From: Methylorubrum rhodesianum
Lineage (GTDB): Bacteria; Pseudomonadota; Alphaproteobacteria; Rhizobiales; Beijerinckiaceae
Direction: 5' to 3'
DNA length: 64,000 nt
Assembly (NCBI RefSeq): GCF_014199985.1
Contig: NZ_JACHOS010000006.1
Span: 186,001-250,000, forward strand
Below, piece by piece: positions 8,148 to 17,389 of the stretch; position 1 is the first letter of the stretch; each line of letters starts with the position of its first letter. The position numbers were made by a program, and so were the translations under genes. Below the pieces are notes generated by a model. It was not told the DNA's origin and did no database searches. It saw only the letters and a list, made by a program, of their open reading frames with translations.

Positions 8148-8912
8148 ATGATCACCCGGTTGCTGTCGGCGGCGCTCGTCGCCGGCTTTCTCGCGTCCGT
8201 CGTCGCGACGGGCCTGCAGCTCGCGCTGACCTCCCCGCTGATCCTTCAGGCGGAGACCTATGAGGGCGAGGGCGCGCATGCCGCCCTCGCGCCGTCCCCC
8301 GACGCGCCCTTCGCGTCCCTGATCGTTCCGGCCCACGCCCATTCCCACGGCGACGGCGGCCACGACCACGGCAAGCCCGACGAGTGGCAGCCCGCCCCCG
8401 GCCTGCAGCGGATGGCCTTCACCGGCCTCGCGACGCTGGTCGGCGGCGTCGGCTACGCCCTGCTGCTCGCGGCGGTGATGCTGGCGCTGCGCCGCGAGCC
8501 GACGCCGCAGAGCGGTCTCGTCGTCGGCGTCGCCGGCTTCCTGGCGGTGGCGCTCGCCCCCGCCATCGGCCTGCCGCCGGAATTGCCCGGCATGGGCGCG
8601 GCACCGCTCGTCCTGCGCCAGTCGTGGTGGCTGATGACGGTGATCGCCACCGGGCTCGGCCTCTACCTGATCGCCGTGCGGCGGGTGCCGCTGACGATCC
8701 TCGGCGGACTCGTGCTGATCGTCGCGCCGCATCTGGCCGGCGCACCGCAATCGATCGACACGGTCTCCTCCCAGGTGCCACCGGCGGCCGCGGCCCAGTT
8801 CGCCGCGCGCTCGCTCGCCATCGGCTTCGTGTTCTGGGCGGTGATCGGGCTCGCCTATGGCTGGGCCTGGGGGCTGTTCGGCCGCACGGCGGGCGCTCGC
8901 GCCCATGCCTGA
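8148..8912 (+). CDS. cbtA: CbtA, predicted cobalt transporter
   Basis: A 254-residue inner-membrane protein with about five to six hydrophobic helices, for example LLSAALVAGFLASVVATGLQ and LGLYLIAVRRVPLTILGGLV. A His-rich loop (AHAHSHGDGGHDHGKPDEW) follows the first helix and probably gathers metal. The family is known from co-occurrence with B12 riboswitches and CbtB, both of which hold here. The 3' end overlaps the next gene by eight bases. Confidence 0.93.
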   Translation: MITRLLSAALVAGFLASVVATGLQLALTSPLILQAETYEGEGAHAALAPSPDAPFASLIVPAHAHSHGDGGHDHGKPDEWQPAPGLQRMAFTGLATLVGGVGYALLLAAVMLALRREPTPQSGLVVGVAGFLAVALAPAIGLPPELPGMGAAPLVLRQSWWLMTVIATGLGLYLIAVRRVPLTILGGLVLIVAPHLAGAPQSIDTVSSQVPPAAAAQFAARSLAIGFVFWAVIGLAYGWAWGLFGRTAGARAHA

Positions 8913-9345
8913 TCCTTTGCCTGCTCTCTCGCCCGATCCCTCGCCTGGCCCCGGCACCGCCATCCTGTCGGTCTGCACCACCTGCCGCGCGGCGGGCGAC
9001 ACCTCCGAGCCGCGCGCCGGGGCCAAATTCCTGGCCGCCCTGCTCGCGGAGGCCGAACGGGCGCCGGTGCCGGGTCTGACGATCGAGGGGGCCGAGTGCC
9101 TCTCGGTCTGCAAACGGCCCTGCACCGTGGCGGTCGTTTCAGGCGGCCGCTGGACCTACGTCTACGGCGATTTCGACGGGCGCGAAGACCCTGACGCTTC
9201 CGCCCGCATCCTCCTGGCGGGCCTGCGCCGCTACATCGAGACCCCCGACGGCATCGTGCCCTGGCGCGAGCGGCCGGAGGCGTTTCGCAAGGGTGTCGTC
9301 GCCCGCATCCCGCCGTTCAAGTCGGCCCCGAACCGGACGCCCTGA
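8905..9345 (+). CDS. DUF1636 cysteine-rich protein of the cobalamin operon
   Basis: A 146-residue protein with a thioredoxin-like ferredoxin look: SVCTTCRAAGD near the start, and ECLSVCKRPCTVAV about 50 residues on. The four or five cysteines could hold an iron-sulfur cluster or metal. The family (DUF1636) is often encoded beside cobW and cobN, as here. The start at 8905 overlaps the cbtA stop by eight bases. A role in cobalt handling or electron supply is inference. Confidence 0.85.
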   Translation: MPDPLPALSPDPSPGPGTAILSVCTTCRAAGDTSEPRAGAKFLAALLAEAERAPVPGLTIEGAECLSVCKRPCTVAVVSGGRWTYVYGDFDGREDPDASARILLAGLRRYIETPDGIVPWRERPEAFRKGVVARIPPFKSAPNRTP

Positions 9346-9349
9346 AGCC

Positions 9350-10384
9350 ATGAGCCTCGTCGAAAAGATTCCCTGCACCATCGTCACCGGCTTCCTCGGG
9401 GCCGGCAAGACGACGCTCGTGCGCCACACCGTCGAGAACGCGGGCGGGCGCCGGCTCGCCATCATCGTCAACGAGTTCGGCGATATCGGCTTCGACGGCT
9501 CGTTCCTGGCCTCCTGCGGCATCGAGGGCTGCAACGAGGATTCGGTGGTGGAGCTGCCCAACGGCTGCATCTGCTGCACGGTGGCCGACGATTTCGTCCC
9601 CGCGCTGACCAAGCTTCTCGACCGGCCGGAGCCGCCGGAGCACATCCTGATCGAGACCTCCGGCCTCGCCCTGCCCAAACCCCTGGTCCAGGCCTTCCAG
9701 TGGCCGGCGATCCGCTCGCGGGTCACCGTGGACGGCGTGATCGCCGTGGTGGATGGGCCCGCGGTGGCCGCCGGGATGTTCGCCGAGGATCCGGACGCGC
9801 TCGCCAACCAGCGCGCGGCGGACCAGTCGGTCGATCACGACAACCCGCTGGAGGAGGTGTTCGAGGACCAGATCCTCTGCGCCGACCTCGTGGTGCTCAA
9901 CAAATCCGACCTGCTCGACGAGGCCGGACAGCGGAAGGTCCGCGCCGAGATCGAGGCGCATCTCCCCCGCGCCGTCGAGATCGTCGCGACCGAGCACGGC
10001 CGCCTCGACCCGCGGGTGCTGCTCGGCATCGCCGCCGCGGCCGAGGACGATCTCGACGCCCGCCCCTCGCATCACGGCGAGGGCGAGGACCACGATCACG
10101 ACGACTTCGAATCGGTCGCGATTCCCGTCGGCGTTGCCGACAGCCCGGAAGATCTGTCCGCCCGCGTGGAGCGGGCGGCCGAAATCGGGGGCGTGCTGCG
10201 GATCAAGGGATTTGCCGAGGTGAAGGGCAAGCCGATGCGCCTCGTGGTGCAGGGCGTGGGGAAGCGCGTCGCGTCCCATTACGATCGCCCGTGGAAGGGC
10301 GCGGAGCCCCGCGACGGGCGCCTCGTCGTCATCGGCCTGAAGGGGTTCGACCGGGACGCGGCGGCCGCCGCGCTGCGCGGATGA
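9350..10384 (+). CDS. cobW: CobW, G3E GTPase metallochaperone of cobalamin synthesis
   Basis: A 344-residue COG0523 GTPase. The P-loop GFLGAGKTT is at residues 14-22. The metal-binding CICC motif (Cys73, Cys75, Cys76) is in LPNGCICCTVADD, and the base-recognition motif is NKSD. A His/Asp-rich linker (HHGEGEDHDHDDF) sits between the GTPase and C-terminal CobW_C domain (GVLRIKGFAEVKGKPMRL). The family is thought to deliver metal to a partner enzyme, here plausibly cobalt to the CobN-dependent chelatase. It overlaps the next gene by four bases. Confidence 0.95.
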   Translation: MSLVEKIPCTIVTGFLGAGKTTLVRHTVENAGGRRLAIIVNEFGDIGFDGSFLASCGIEGCNEDSVVELPNGCICCTVADDFVPALTKLLDRPEPPEHILIETSGLALPKPLVQAFQWPAIRSRVTVDGVIAVVDGPAVAAGMFAEDPDALANQRAADQSVDHDNPLEEVFEDQILCADLVVLNKSDLLDEAGQRKVRAEIEAHLPRAVEIVATEHGRLDPRVLLGIAAAAEDDLDARPSHHGEGEDHDHDDFESVAIPVGVADSPEDLSARVERAAEIGGVLRIKGFAEVKGKPMRLVVQGVGKRVASHYDRPWKGAEPRDGRLVVIGLKGFDRDAAAAALRG

Positions 10385-11316
10385 ACCGGGGCGAGGCCGG
10401 GCGCCGGGGACGATGCGGATCCCGCACGGGGTCTGCGCGCCGCCGCCTGCTCGGTCTCCTGCTCGGTCTCCTGCCCGCGCTCGCCCTCCTTGCCGGCTGC
10501 TCCGACAACCGGCGCGAGCTGCGGCAGGGCGGGGAGCGGGCCGACGCGGCGGCGCCGGCGCCCTTCGTCTCCGCGGCGCGCGAGGCAAACGGGGCCAAGC
10601 TCGCCTACCGCCACGACCTCACCGTCGGGCTCGCGCCCGACCGGGTGGCGCCGCATTTCGCCGCCGCGCGCGACCGCTGCCTCAACGAGACCGAGGGCTG
10701 CACGCTGCTGAATGCCTCGATCCGCGACGGCGGCGGAACGCGCCAGCCGCAGGCGCAGGTTCAGGTGCGGCTGCCGCACGCGGCGGTCGCTCCCTACGTC
10801 GCCTTCGTCACCGCGCCCCTGCCGGGCGAGGCGGCCGACGACGTCGCGCTGATCGAGCAGGCGACCCGCGCCGAGGATCTCACCGCCGCCCTCGCCGATA
10901 CCGGCCGGCGTCTGGCCCAGCTCAACGATTACCGCACCCGCCTGACCGCGCTCGCCGAGAAGCCCGACAACCGCGCCGAGGATCTGATCAAGATCGCGGG
11001 CGAGCTGGCGCAGGTCCAGAGCCGGATCGAGGAGACGGAAGCGACGCGCCGCGGCCTCGATGAGCGCGTGGACACCGAGATCGTCACGGTGGCCTTCCGC
11101 GCCGGCCGGGCGCGGGCCGGCGCCTTCGCTCCGGTACAGGAGGTCTGGTCCCGCAGCGGCCCGATCCTCGGCGAGAGCGCGGCCTCCGCCCTCCGGCTCA
11201 CCCTCGCGAGCCTGCCCTGGCTGCCCATCGTCCTTTTTGCCGCCTTGCTCCTGCGGCTGGTCTGGCGCATCCGGCGCAGGCGGGCGCAACCGGCCCGCGT
11301 CCGCCTGGAGCCGTGA
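10381..11316 (+). CDS. DUF4349-type membrane-anchored lipoprotein inside the cobalamin operon
   Basis: A 311-residue protein. An N-terminal hydrophobic segment ends in a lipobox (LLGLLPALALLAGC) and a C-terminal membrane helix is WLPIVLFAALLLRLVWRI, followed by an Arg-rich tail. The middle has a strand-rich part with QVQVRLPHAAVAPYVAFVTA and a coiled-coil part (RLAQLNDYRTRLTALAEKPD, then AGELAQVQSRIEETEATRRG). This is the DUF4349 layout. It starts inside the cobW stop (ATGA) and ends 13 bases before cobN, so it is co-transcribed. No B12 role is known to me for this family, so its place here is odd. Confidence 0.78.
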   Translation: MNRGEAGRRGRCGSRTGSARRRLLGLLLGLLPALALLAGCSDNRRELRQGGERADAAAPAPFVSAAREANGAKLAYRHDLTVGLAPDRVAPHFAAARDRCLNETEGCTLLNASIRDGGGTRQPQAQVQVRLPHAAVAPYVAFVTAPLPGEAADDVALIEQATRAEDLTAALADTGRRLAQLNDYRTRLTALAEKPDNRAEDLIKIAGELAQVQSRIEETEATRRGLDERVDTEIVTVAFRAGRARAGAFAPVQEVWSRSGPILGESAASALRLTLASLPWLPIVLFAALLLRLVWRIRRRRAQPARVRLEP

Positions 11317-11329
11317 GGGCGCCCGCGCC

Positions 11330-14300
11330 ATGCACCTGATCCGCCTCGATACGGTCTCCCTCGACGAGGGCGAGGCGGCCGTCGATCTCGGCCAGACGCC
11401 GGGCGAGATCGTGTTCCTGTCCTTCACCGATACGGATCTGGCGGCCGTCGCCCGCGCGCACGCGGCCGAACCGGGCCTGCCCTCGCTGCGGCTCGCCAAG
11501 ATGGCGCAGCTGCGCCACCCGATGTCGGTCGATCTCTACGTCGACGCGGTGATCGCCCGCGCCCGGGTCTGCGTCATCCGCTGCCTCGGCGGCCTCGACT
11601 ACTGGCGCTACGGCATCGAGCGCGCCGCCGCGGTCGCGCGGGCCAACGGCGTGCGGCTCGCGGTGCTGCCCGGCGACGACCGGCCGGACCCGCGCCTCGA
11701 CGCCTTCTCGACCCTGCCGCCCGAGACCTGCGCCCGCCTCGACGCCTATTTCCGCGCGGGCGGGCCGGAAAACCTCAGGAATTGGCTGCGGAGCCTTGCC
11801 GCGGAGGCGGGCGCCGCCGTCGCGCCGGAGCCGCCGCGCGCGCTGCCGCGGGGCTTCGCGTGGTGCCCCGGCTGCGGGCCGCTCTCCGTCGAGGCGGCGA
11901 TGCAGACCGCCGGGCCGGGTCCGCTGGCGCTGCTGCTGGTCTACCGCTCGGCGGTGCTTTCCGGCGAGACCGCCCCGGCCACGCATCTCGCCGCCGCGCT
12001 GGCGGCGCGCGGCATCGGCAGCGTCACGCTCGCGGTGTCGAGCCTGAAGGATCCGGAAGCGGTCGCGACCTTGCGCGCGGCGCTGGCCCTGCGCCGGCCC
12101 GACCTCGTGCTCGCGGCCACCGCCTTCTCCGCCCGCGACGATGCCGGCTTCGTGCTCGATGCCGCCGATTGCCCGGTGCTCCAGGCCTATACGATCGGCG
12201 CCCCGCGCGCGGCCTGGAGCGCGTCGGGCCGCGGCATGAACGCGGCCGATCTCGCCATGCAGGTGGCCCTGCCGGAATTCGACGGACGGCTCTCGGGCTT
12301 CCCGATCTCCTTCAAGGAGGAGGCGGAAGCGGTCGACGGGTTTTCGGAGCGCCGCGCCGTGCCCGATCCCGCCGGCATCGCCGCCCTCGCCGACCGCGCC
12401 GCCGCCTGGATCCGCCTGAGGCGGACGCCGCGCGAACAGCGCCGGCTCGCGATGGTGCTCTCCGACTATCCCGCCCGCGGCGGCCGGGCCGGCTACGCGG
12501 TCGGCCTCGACACGCCCGAGAGCGCCCGGGCCATCGCCGCCGACCTCGCCGCGGCCGGGTTTGCCGCGGGCGCCTTGCCCGAGGCCGAGGCGCTGATGGA
12601 CGCGCTCACCGCGGGCGCGCCGAGTTTTTCGGTTTCGCTCGCCGATTACGCGGCATGGTTCGAGGCGCTGCCGGAGGAACGGCGGGTGGAGCTGACGGAG
12701 CGCTGGGGCGCGCCGGGGGACGATCCGCTCTGTCGGGACGGAGCGTTCCGGTTCCGGATGATGCGCGCGGACTACAACCCTTCCCCCTCCGTGGGGGAGG
12801 GGGCCTGCGGAGCGGGCGGGCTCACCCTCTTCCTCCAACCCGACCGCGGCCGCGCCGCCGACCGCAAGGCCGGCTACCACGACCCCGACGAGCCGCCGAC
12901 GCACGCCTACCTCGCTTTCTACCTGGGCCTGCGCAGAAATTTCGACGCGCTGATCCATCTCGGCACCCACGGCACCACCGAGTGGCTGCCCGGCAAGGCG
13001 GTGGCGCTCTCGGGCGCCTGCTGGCCGGCACTCGCGGTCGGCACGCTGCCCGTGATCTATCCCTTCATCGTCGACGATCCCGGCGAGGCGGCGCCCGCCA
13101 AGCGCCGGCTCGGCGGGATCGCGCTCGGCCACCTGACGCCCACCGTCGACGCCGCCGGGCTCACCCCCGAGGCCGCGGCCCTGCGCGAACTGGTTGAAGA
13201 ATATTCCGCCGCGAGCGTGCTCGATCCGCGCCGGGCCGGGCTGATCGCCGAGGCGATCCTCGATGAGGCCGCCTCCGCTGGCCTGCTCGCGGGCGCGGGC
13301 GTCGATGGCGACACGCCGATGGCCGACGCGCTGACCGCCCTCGACGCGCATCTGTGCGATCTCGGCGAGACGCCGTTCCGCGACGGCCTGCACGTGTTCG
13401 GCCGTGCCCCCGAAATTGCCCCTGCATCCGCCGCCGAGGCGGTTCGCGCCAGTGCGGAGGCCGAGCGCGCCGCTCTGGTCGCCGCCCTCGACGGCCGCTT
13501 CGTCGCCCCGGGTCCGGCCGGCTCGCCGTCCCGCGGGCGCCGGGACGTGATGCCCACGGGGCGCAACCTGACGACCCTCGATCCGCGCAGCCTGCCGACC
13601 CGCGCCGCGACGATGCTCGGCGCCCGGGCGGCGGAGGCGGTGGTGCGCCGCTACCTGCAGGACGAGGGCGAGTACCCGGCCCGCATCGTCATGGATCTCT
13701 GGGCCTCGCCAACGCTGCGCACCGGCGGCGAGGACGTGGCCCACGCCCTCGCGCTGATGGGCGTGCGCCCGGTCTGGGACCATGCCTCGACCCGCGTCAC
13801 CGGCTTCGAGGTGCTGCCGCTCGCCCTGCTCGACCGGCCGCGCATCGATGTGACCTGCCGCGTCTCCGGCGCCTTCCGCGACACCTTTCCGGAGACCCTG
13901 GCGCTGCTCGACCGGGCCGCCCGCGCCGTCGCCGCCCGCGAGGAGGAGGACGAGGAGAACCCCCTCGCCGCCGCCCGGCGCCGGGGCGAATCCGCCGCGC
14001 GGATCTACGGCGCCGCCCCCGGCCGCTACGGCGCGGGGACGGCCGAGACCGCCCTCGACGGCGCCTGGGACGCGCGCACCGATCTCGGCCGAGCCTATCT
14101 CGCCGCCACCACCCACGCCTACGGCGATGCGGAGGGCGCGGATGCGGATTTCGCGGCCCGGGTCGCGGCGGCGGACGCCTATGTCCACGCCTTCGATGTC
14201 GCCGAGCGCGACCTGCTCGACGGCGATGCGGCGGCCGACGCCATGGGCGGCTTCTTCGCCGCCGCCGCGTCCGGGGGGAGGGCGCCCGCCCTCTACAGCC

Positions 14301-14677
14301 TCGACGTCTCGAACCCGGAGGCGCCGCGCACCCGCACCGCCCGCGAGGACGTCGCCCGCCTGATCCGCGGCCGGCTCGCCCATCCGCGCTGGATCGCGGC
14401 CCAGCTCCGCCACGGCTACCGCGGCGCCCAGGAATTCGCGCAGGGGATCGATGCGGTGTTCGTGCTCGCCGCCGCGACGGAGGCCGTGACGAGCGCCGAT
14501 CTCGACCGGCTCTACGGCGCCTGGATCGCCGACCCGGAGACGTTCGAGGCCCTGAAGGCCGCCAACCCGGAGGCGACCCGCGCCATCCTCGAGCGCTTCG
14601 ACGCGTTGCGCGCCCGCGGCCTGTGGCAGAGCCGGCGCAACGCTGCCCCCGCCGACGCGATGATGGCCGCCGAATGA
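11330..14677 (+). CDS. cobN: Cobaltochelatase large subunit CobN
   Basis: The 1115-residue CobN/BchH-type subunit that binds hydrogenobyrinic acid a,c-diamide and inserts cobalt together with the CobST AAA complex, which is not in this window. Family landmarks are YWRYGIERAAAVARANGVRL near the N-terminus, GFAWCPGCGPLSVEAAMQT, the strongly conserved FDALIHLGTHGTTEWLPGKA in the middle, and LARAYLAATTHAYG-like and GYRGAQEFAQGIDAVF blocks at the end. It is shorter than the roughly 1270 residues of the Pseudomonas denitrificans enzyme but complete at both ends. The start at 11330 directly follows the lipoprotein gene. The stop overlaps cobG by four bases. Confidence 0.95.
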   Translation: MHLIRLDTVSLDEGEAAVDLGQTPGEIVFLSFTDTDLAAVARAHAAEPGLPSLRLAKMAQLRHPMSVDLYVDAVIARARVCVIRCLGGLDYWRYGIERAAAVARANGVRLAVLPGDDRPDPRLDAFSTLPPETCARLDAYFRAGGPENLRNWLRSLAAEAGAAVAPEPPRALPRGFAWCPGCGPLSVEAAMQTAGPGPLALLLVYRSAVLSGETAPATHLAAALAARGIGSVTLAVSSLKDPEAVATLRAALALRRPDLVLAATAFSARDDAGFVLDAADCPVLQAYTIGAPRAAWSASGRGMNAADLAMQVALPEFDGRLSGFPISFKEEAEAVDGFSERRAVPDPAGIAALADRAAAWIRLRRTPREQRRLAMVLSDYPARGGRAGYAVGLDTPESARAIAADLAAAGFAAGALPEAEALMDALTAGAPSFSVSLADYAAWFEALPEERRVELTERWGAPGDDPLCRDGAFRFRMMRADYNPSPSVGEGACGAGGLTLFLQPDRGRAADRKAGYHDPDEPPTHAYLAFYLGLRRNFDALIHLGTHGTTEWLPGKAVALSGACWPALAVGTLPVIYPFIVDDPGEAAPAKRRLGGIALGHLTPTVDAAGLTPEAAALRELVEEYSAASVLDPRRAGLIAEAILDEAASAGLLAGAGVDGDTPMADALTALDAHLCDLGETPFRDGLHVFGRAPEIAPASAAEAVRASAEAERAALVAALDGRFVAPGPAGSPSRGRRDVMPTGRNLTTLDPRSLPTRAATMLGARAAEAVVRRYLQDEGEYPARIVMDLWASPTLRTGGEDVAHALALMGVRPVWDHASTRVTGFEVLPLALLDRPRIDVTCRVSGAFRDTFPETLALLDRAARAVAAREEEDEENPLAAARRRGESAARIYGAAPGRYGAGTAETALDGAWDARTDLGRAYLAATTHAYGDAEGADADFAARVAAADAYVHAFDVAERDLLDGDAAADAMGGFFAAAASGGRAPALYSLDVSNPEAPRTRTAREDVARLIRGRLAHPRWIAAQLRHGYRGAQEFAQGIDAVFVLAAATEAVTSADLDRLYGAWIADPETFEALKAANPEATRAILERFDALRARGLWQSRRNAAPADAMMAAE

Positions 14678-15963
14678 ACGTCCGCCGCACCCTGCCCGAG
14701 GGCGCCCGTCGCGGCTGGTGCCCCTCGCTCGCCCGGCCGATGCCGACCGGCGACGGGCTGCTCGCCCGCATTCACCCGCCGCTCGGACGCCTGACCCCCG
14801 CGCAGATGCGGGAGGTCGCCGCGGGAGCGCGCGCCCACGGCAACGGCCATATCGACCTGACCGCCCGCGGCAACCTCCAGATCCGCGGCGTCAGCGAGGC
14901 GAGCGCGCCGCGCCTCGCCTGCGCCCTGGCGGAGGCCGGTCTCGGCGACACCCGCGACGATGGCGGTCCGCAGCGCCTGACGCTGACCGCGCCGCTCGCC
15001 GGCCTCGACCCGAGCGAGACGATCGACGTGCCGGCCCTCGCCCGCGCCGTGGAGGCGGCGGGCCGCGCCGTGCCGGGCCTGCCGCCCAAGACGCTGGTGG
15101 CGATCGACGGCGGCGGCGGCCACGGCCTCGGCGCGGTGGAGGCCGACTTCTTTCTGTTGGCTGAGGGGCCGGGGCAGATCGCCTTCGGGCTCGCGGGCGA
15201 GAGCGGCCCCTTGCGCTGCGGCGTCCTGCCCGAGCGGCGGGCGGCGGGTGTCCTCGGCCTCGCGCTGGCCGCCTTCGCCGAGATCGGCGGACGCCGGATG
15301 CGCGATCTCGACCCGCGTCAGCGGGCCGTGGTCGCCGCCGTGGCCGGCTTCTTCCCGTTCGAGCCGATGCCGCTCGCGCCGGCCCCCGCTCCGGCCGCGC
15401 CGGGGCTCGTGGCCCTGTCCGGGGAGACCGCGGCCCTCGTCGTCCAGGCGCCGTTCGGCCGCTGCACCGCCGACCGGCTGGAGCGAGTTGCGGCCCTGGC
15501 CGGCCCGGACGGCGTGCGGCTGAGCGCCGAGCGCGGGTTCGCCCTCATTGCCCCCCCGAGCCGCACCCCCGACCTTCAGGCGGAGCTGGCGGCGGCCGGC
15601 TTCATCGTGGCGCCGGACGATCCGCGCCGCCGGATCGCCGCCTGCCCCGGCGCGCCGGCCTGCCGCTCCGGCACCACGCCGGTGCCCGACCACGCCGCCC
15701 GGCTGGCGCAGGCGTTGGCCCCGCTCGCCGGGCTCGGGCTGACCGCGCACGTCTCGGGCTGCGCCAAGGGTTGCGCCCATCCCGGCCCCGCCGATCTCAC
15801 CCTGGTGGGCCGCGACGGCGCCTACGACGTGGTGCTCGCCGGGCCTCCCTCTGCCGAGCCGGCAACGCGTCTCGCTTTCGAGGCGGCGCTGGACCGGATA
15901 AGGAAGGCCGCAGCCGCCGGGCGTCCGGCGCTGGATTCCGTGTTTCAGGACGACGTGAGATGA
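14674..15963 (+). CDS. cobG: CobG, precorrin-3B synthase
   Basis: A 429-residue sulfite/nitrite-reductase-like monooxygenase that hydroxylates precorrin-3A in the oxygen-dependent pathway. The N-terminal ferredoxin-like part has HGNGHIDLTARGNLQIRGV, a siroheme/substrate-binding signature. The [4Fe-4S] ligands are in AACPGAPACRSG and SGCAKGCAHPGPADLTLVG. Its presence marks the aerobic route. It is joined by ATGA overlaps to cobN before it and cobH after it. Confidence 0.94.
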   Translation: MNVRRTLPEGARRGWCPSLARPMPTGDGLLARIHPPLGRLTPAQMREVAAGARAHGNGHIDLTARGNLQIRGVSEASAPRLACALAEAGLGDTRDDGGPQRLTLTAPLAGLDPSETIDVPALARAVEAAGRAVPGLPPKTLVAIDGGGGHGLGAVEADFFLLAEGPGQIAFGLAGESGPLRCGVLPERRAAGVLGLALAAFAEIGGRRMRDLDPRQRAVVAAVAGFFPFEPMPLAPAPAPAAPGLVALSGETAALVVQAPFGRCTADRLERVAALAGPDGVRLSAERGFALIAPPSRTPDLQAELAAAGFIVAPDDPRRRIAACPGAPACRSGTTPVPDHAARLAQALAPLAGLGLTAHVSGCAKGCAHPGPADLTLVGRDGAYDVVLAGPPSAEPATRLAFEAALDRIRKAAAAGRPALDSVFQDDVR

Positions 15964-16592
15964 GTGCCCGCCACGACTACATCCGCGACGGCGGCGCGAT
16001 CTACGCGCGCTCCTTCGCGATGATCCGCGCCGAATCCGATCTCGCCCGCTGGTCCGGCGCGGCCGAGCGCGTCGTGGTGCGGATGATCCATGCCTGCGGC
16101 ATGACCGACCTGCCGCGCGATGTGGAGATGTCGGACACGTTCGCCGCGGCCGGCGAGGCGGCGCTGAAGGCCGGCGCGCCGATCCTGTGCGACGTGCGCA
16201 TGGTCGCCGACGGCGTCACCCGTGCCCGGCTGCCGGCTGGTAACGAGGTGATCTGCACGCTCGGCGATCCGCGCGTGCCGGAGCTGGCGGCGCAGATGAA
16301 CACCACCCGCTCGGCCGCGGCGATGGAATTGTGGCGGGACAAGCTGCCCGGCAGCGTCGTCGCCGTCGGCAACGCGCCGACTGCCCTGTTCCGCCTGCTC
16401 GAACTGCTGGACGAGGGCGTCGCGCCCCCGGCGGCGGTGATCGGCATCCCCGTCGGCTTCGTCGGCGCGGCGGAATCCAAGGAGGCTCTGGCGCGGGACG
16501 GGCGCGTGCCCTTCGTCGTGGTCCATGGCCGCCGTGGCGGCAGCGCCATGACGGCGGCCGCCGTCAACGCGCTCGCGAACGAGATCGAGTGA
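15960..16592 (+). CDS. cobH: CobH, precorrin-8X methylmutase
   Basis: A 210-residue enzyme that moves a methyl group from C-11 to C-12 to give hydrogenobyrinic acid. The catalytic His is in RMIHACGMTDLPRDVEMS (His44). The block VAVGNAPTALFRLLELLDEG and the C-terminal GIPVGFVGAAESKEAL and HGRRGGSAMTAAAVNAL are diagnostic. It starts within the cobG stop and its own stop overlaps the cobI ATG. Confidence 0.96.
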   Translation: MSARHDYIRDGGAIYARSFAMIRAESDLARWSGAAERVVVRMIHACGMTDLPRDVEMSDTFAAAGEAALKAGAPILCDVRMVADGVTRARLPAGNEVICTLGDPRVPELAAQMNTTRSAAAMELWRDKLPGSVVAVGNAPTALFRLLELLDEGVAPPAAVIGIPVGFVGAAESKEALARDGRVPFVVVHGRRGGSAMTAAAVNALANEIE

Positions 16593-17389
16593 TGGAGGGG
16601 AGCGTGCGCATCGACGCCCCGGTCGAGACCCCGGACGGCGCGGGCGAGACGCCCGCCGCCGCGAAGACCGGCACGCTCTACGGCGTCGGCATGGGGCCGG
16701 GCGATCCCGATTTCCTCACCGTGAAGGCAATGCGGGTGCTGGAGCACGCCCCCGTGCTCGTCCACTTCTGCAAGCGGGGCAAGCGCGGCAACGCCCGCAC
16801 CATCGCCGACGCGGTGGTCTGCGATCCGACCCGCGAGTTTCCGCTGGCCTATCCCTACACCACCGAGCTTCACCCCGATCACCCGGAATACGTCTCGGCG
16901 CTGAGCCGCTTCTACGACGAGGCGGCGGGCCGGCTCGCCGACCATCTCGGGGCGGGCCGCGACGTGGCGATCCTGTCGGAGGGCGATCCCTTCTTCTACG
17001 GCTCGTTCATGCATCTGTGGCGGCGGCTGAAGGACCGCTTCCCCGTCGAGGTGATTCCCGGCGTCACCGGCATGTCCGGCTGCTGGACCCGGGCGGGCAC
17101 CCCGATCACCTGGGGCGACGACGTGCTCACGATCCTGCCCGCGACCCTGCCGCGGGCGGCCCTGGTGGAGCGGATGAAGGGGACGGACGCCGCCGTCATC
17201 ATGAAGCTCGGCCGCCACCTGCCGAAGGTGCGCGGCGTGCTCGCCGAGACCGGCTTCCTGGCCCGCGCCGTCTATGTCGAGCGCGGCACCATGGCCGGCG
17301 AGCGGGTGGTGCCGCTGGCCGAGAAGGCGGACGACGTCGCGCCCTACTTCTCCATGGTGCTGGTGCCCGGCGAGGGACGGCGCCCGTGA
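16592..17389 (+). CDS. cobI: CobI, precorrin-2 C20-methyltransferase
   Basis: A 265-residue SAM-dependent tetrapyrrole methylase. After an approximately 25-residue variable leader come YGVGMGPGDPDFLTVKAMRV, then ILSEGDPFFYGSFMHLWRRL, then VIPGVTGMSGCWTRAGTP and AAVIMKLGRHLPKVR. These blocks mark the C20-methylating branch. It overlaps its upstream and downstream partners by one and four bases respectively. Confidence 0.95.
   Translation: MEGSVRIDAPVETPDGAGETPAAAKTGTLYGVGMGPGDPDFLTVKAMRVLEHAPVLVHFCKRGKRGNARTIADAVVCDPTREFPLAYPYTTELHPDHPEYVSALSRFYDEAAGRLADHLGAGRDVAILSEGDPFFYGSFMHLWRRLKDRFPVEVIPGVTGMSGCWTRAGTPITWGDDVLTILPATLPRAALVERMKGTDAAVIMKLGRHLPKVRGVLAETGFLARAVYVERGTMAGERVVPLAEKADDVAPYFSMVLVPGEGRRP

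Noticed and set aside
11198..14413. A 1071-codon minus-strand frame opposite cobN
   Set aside because: It is the mirror of a strongly biased GC-rich gene with intact CobN motifs; the antisense product has no motif and is Arg/Gly-rich.
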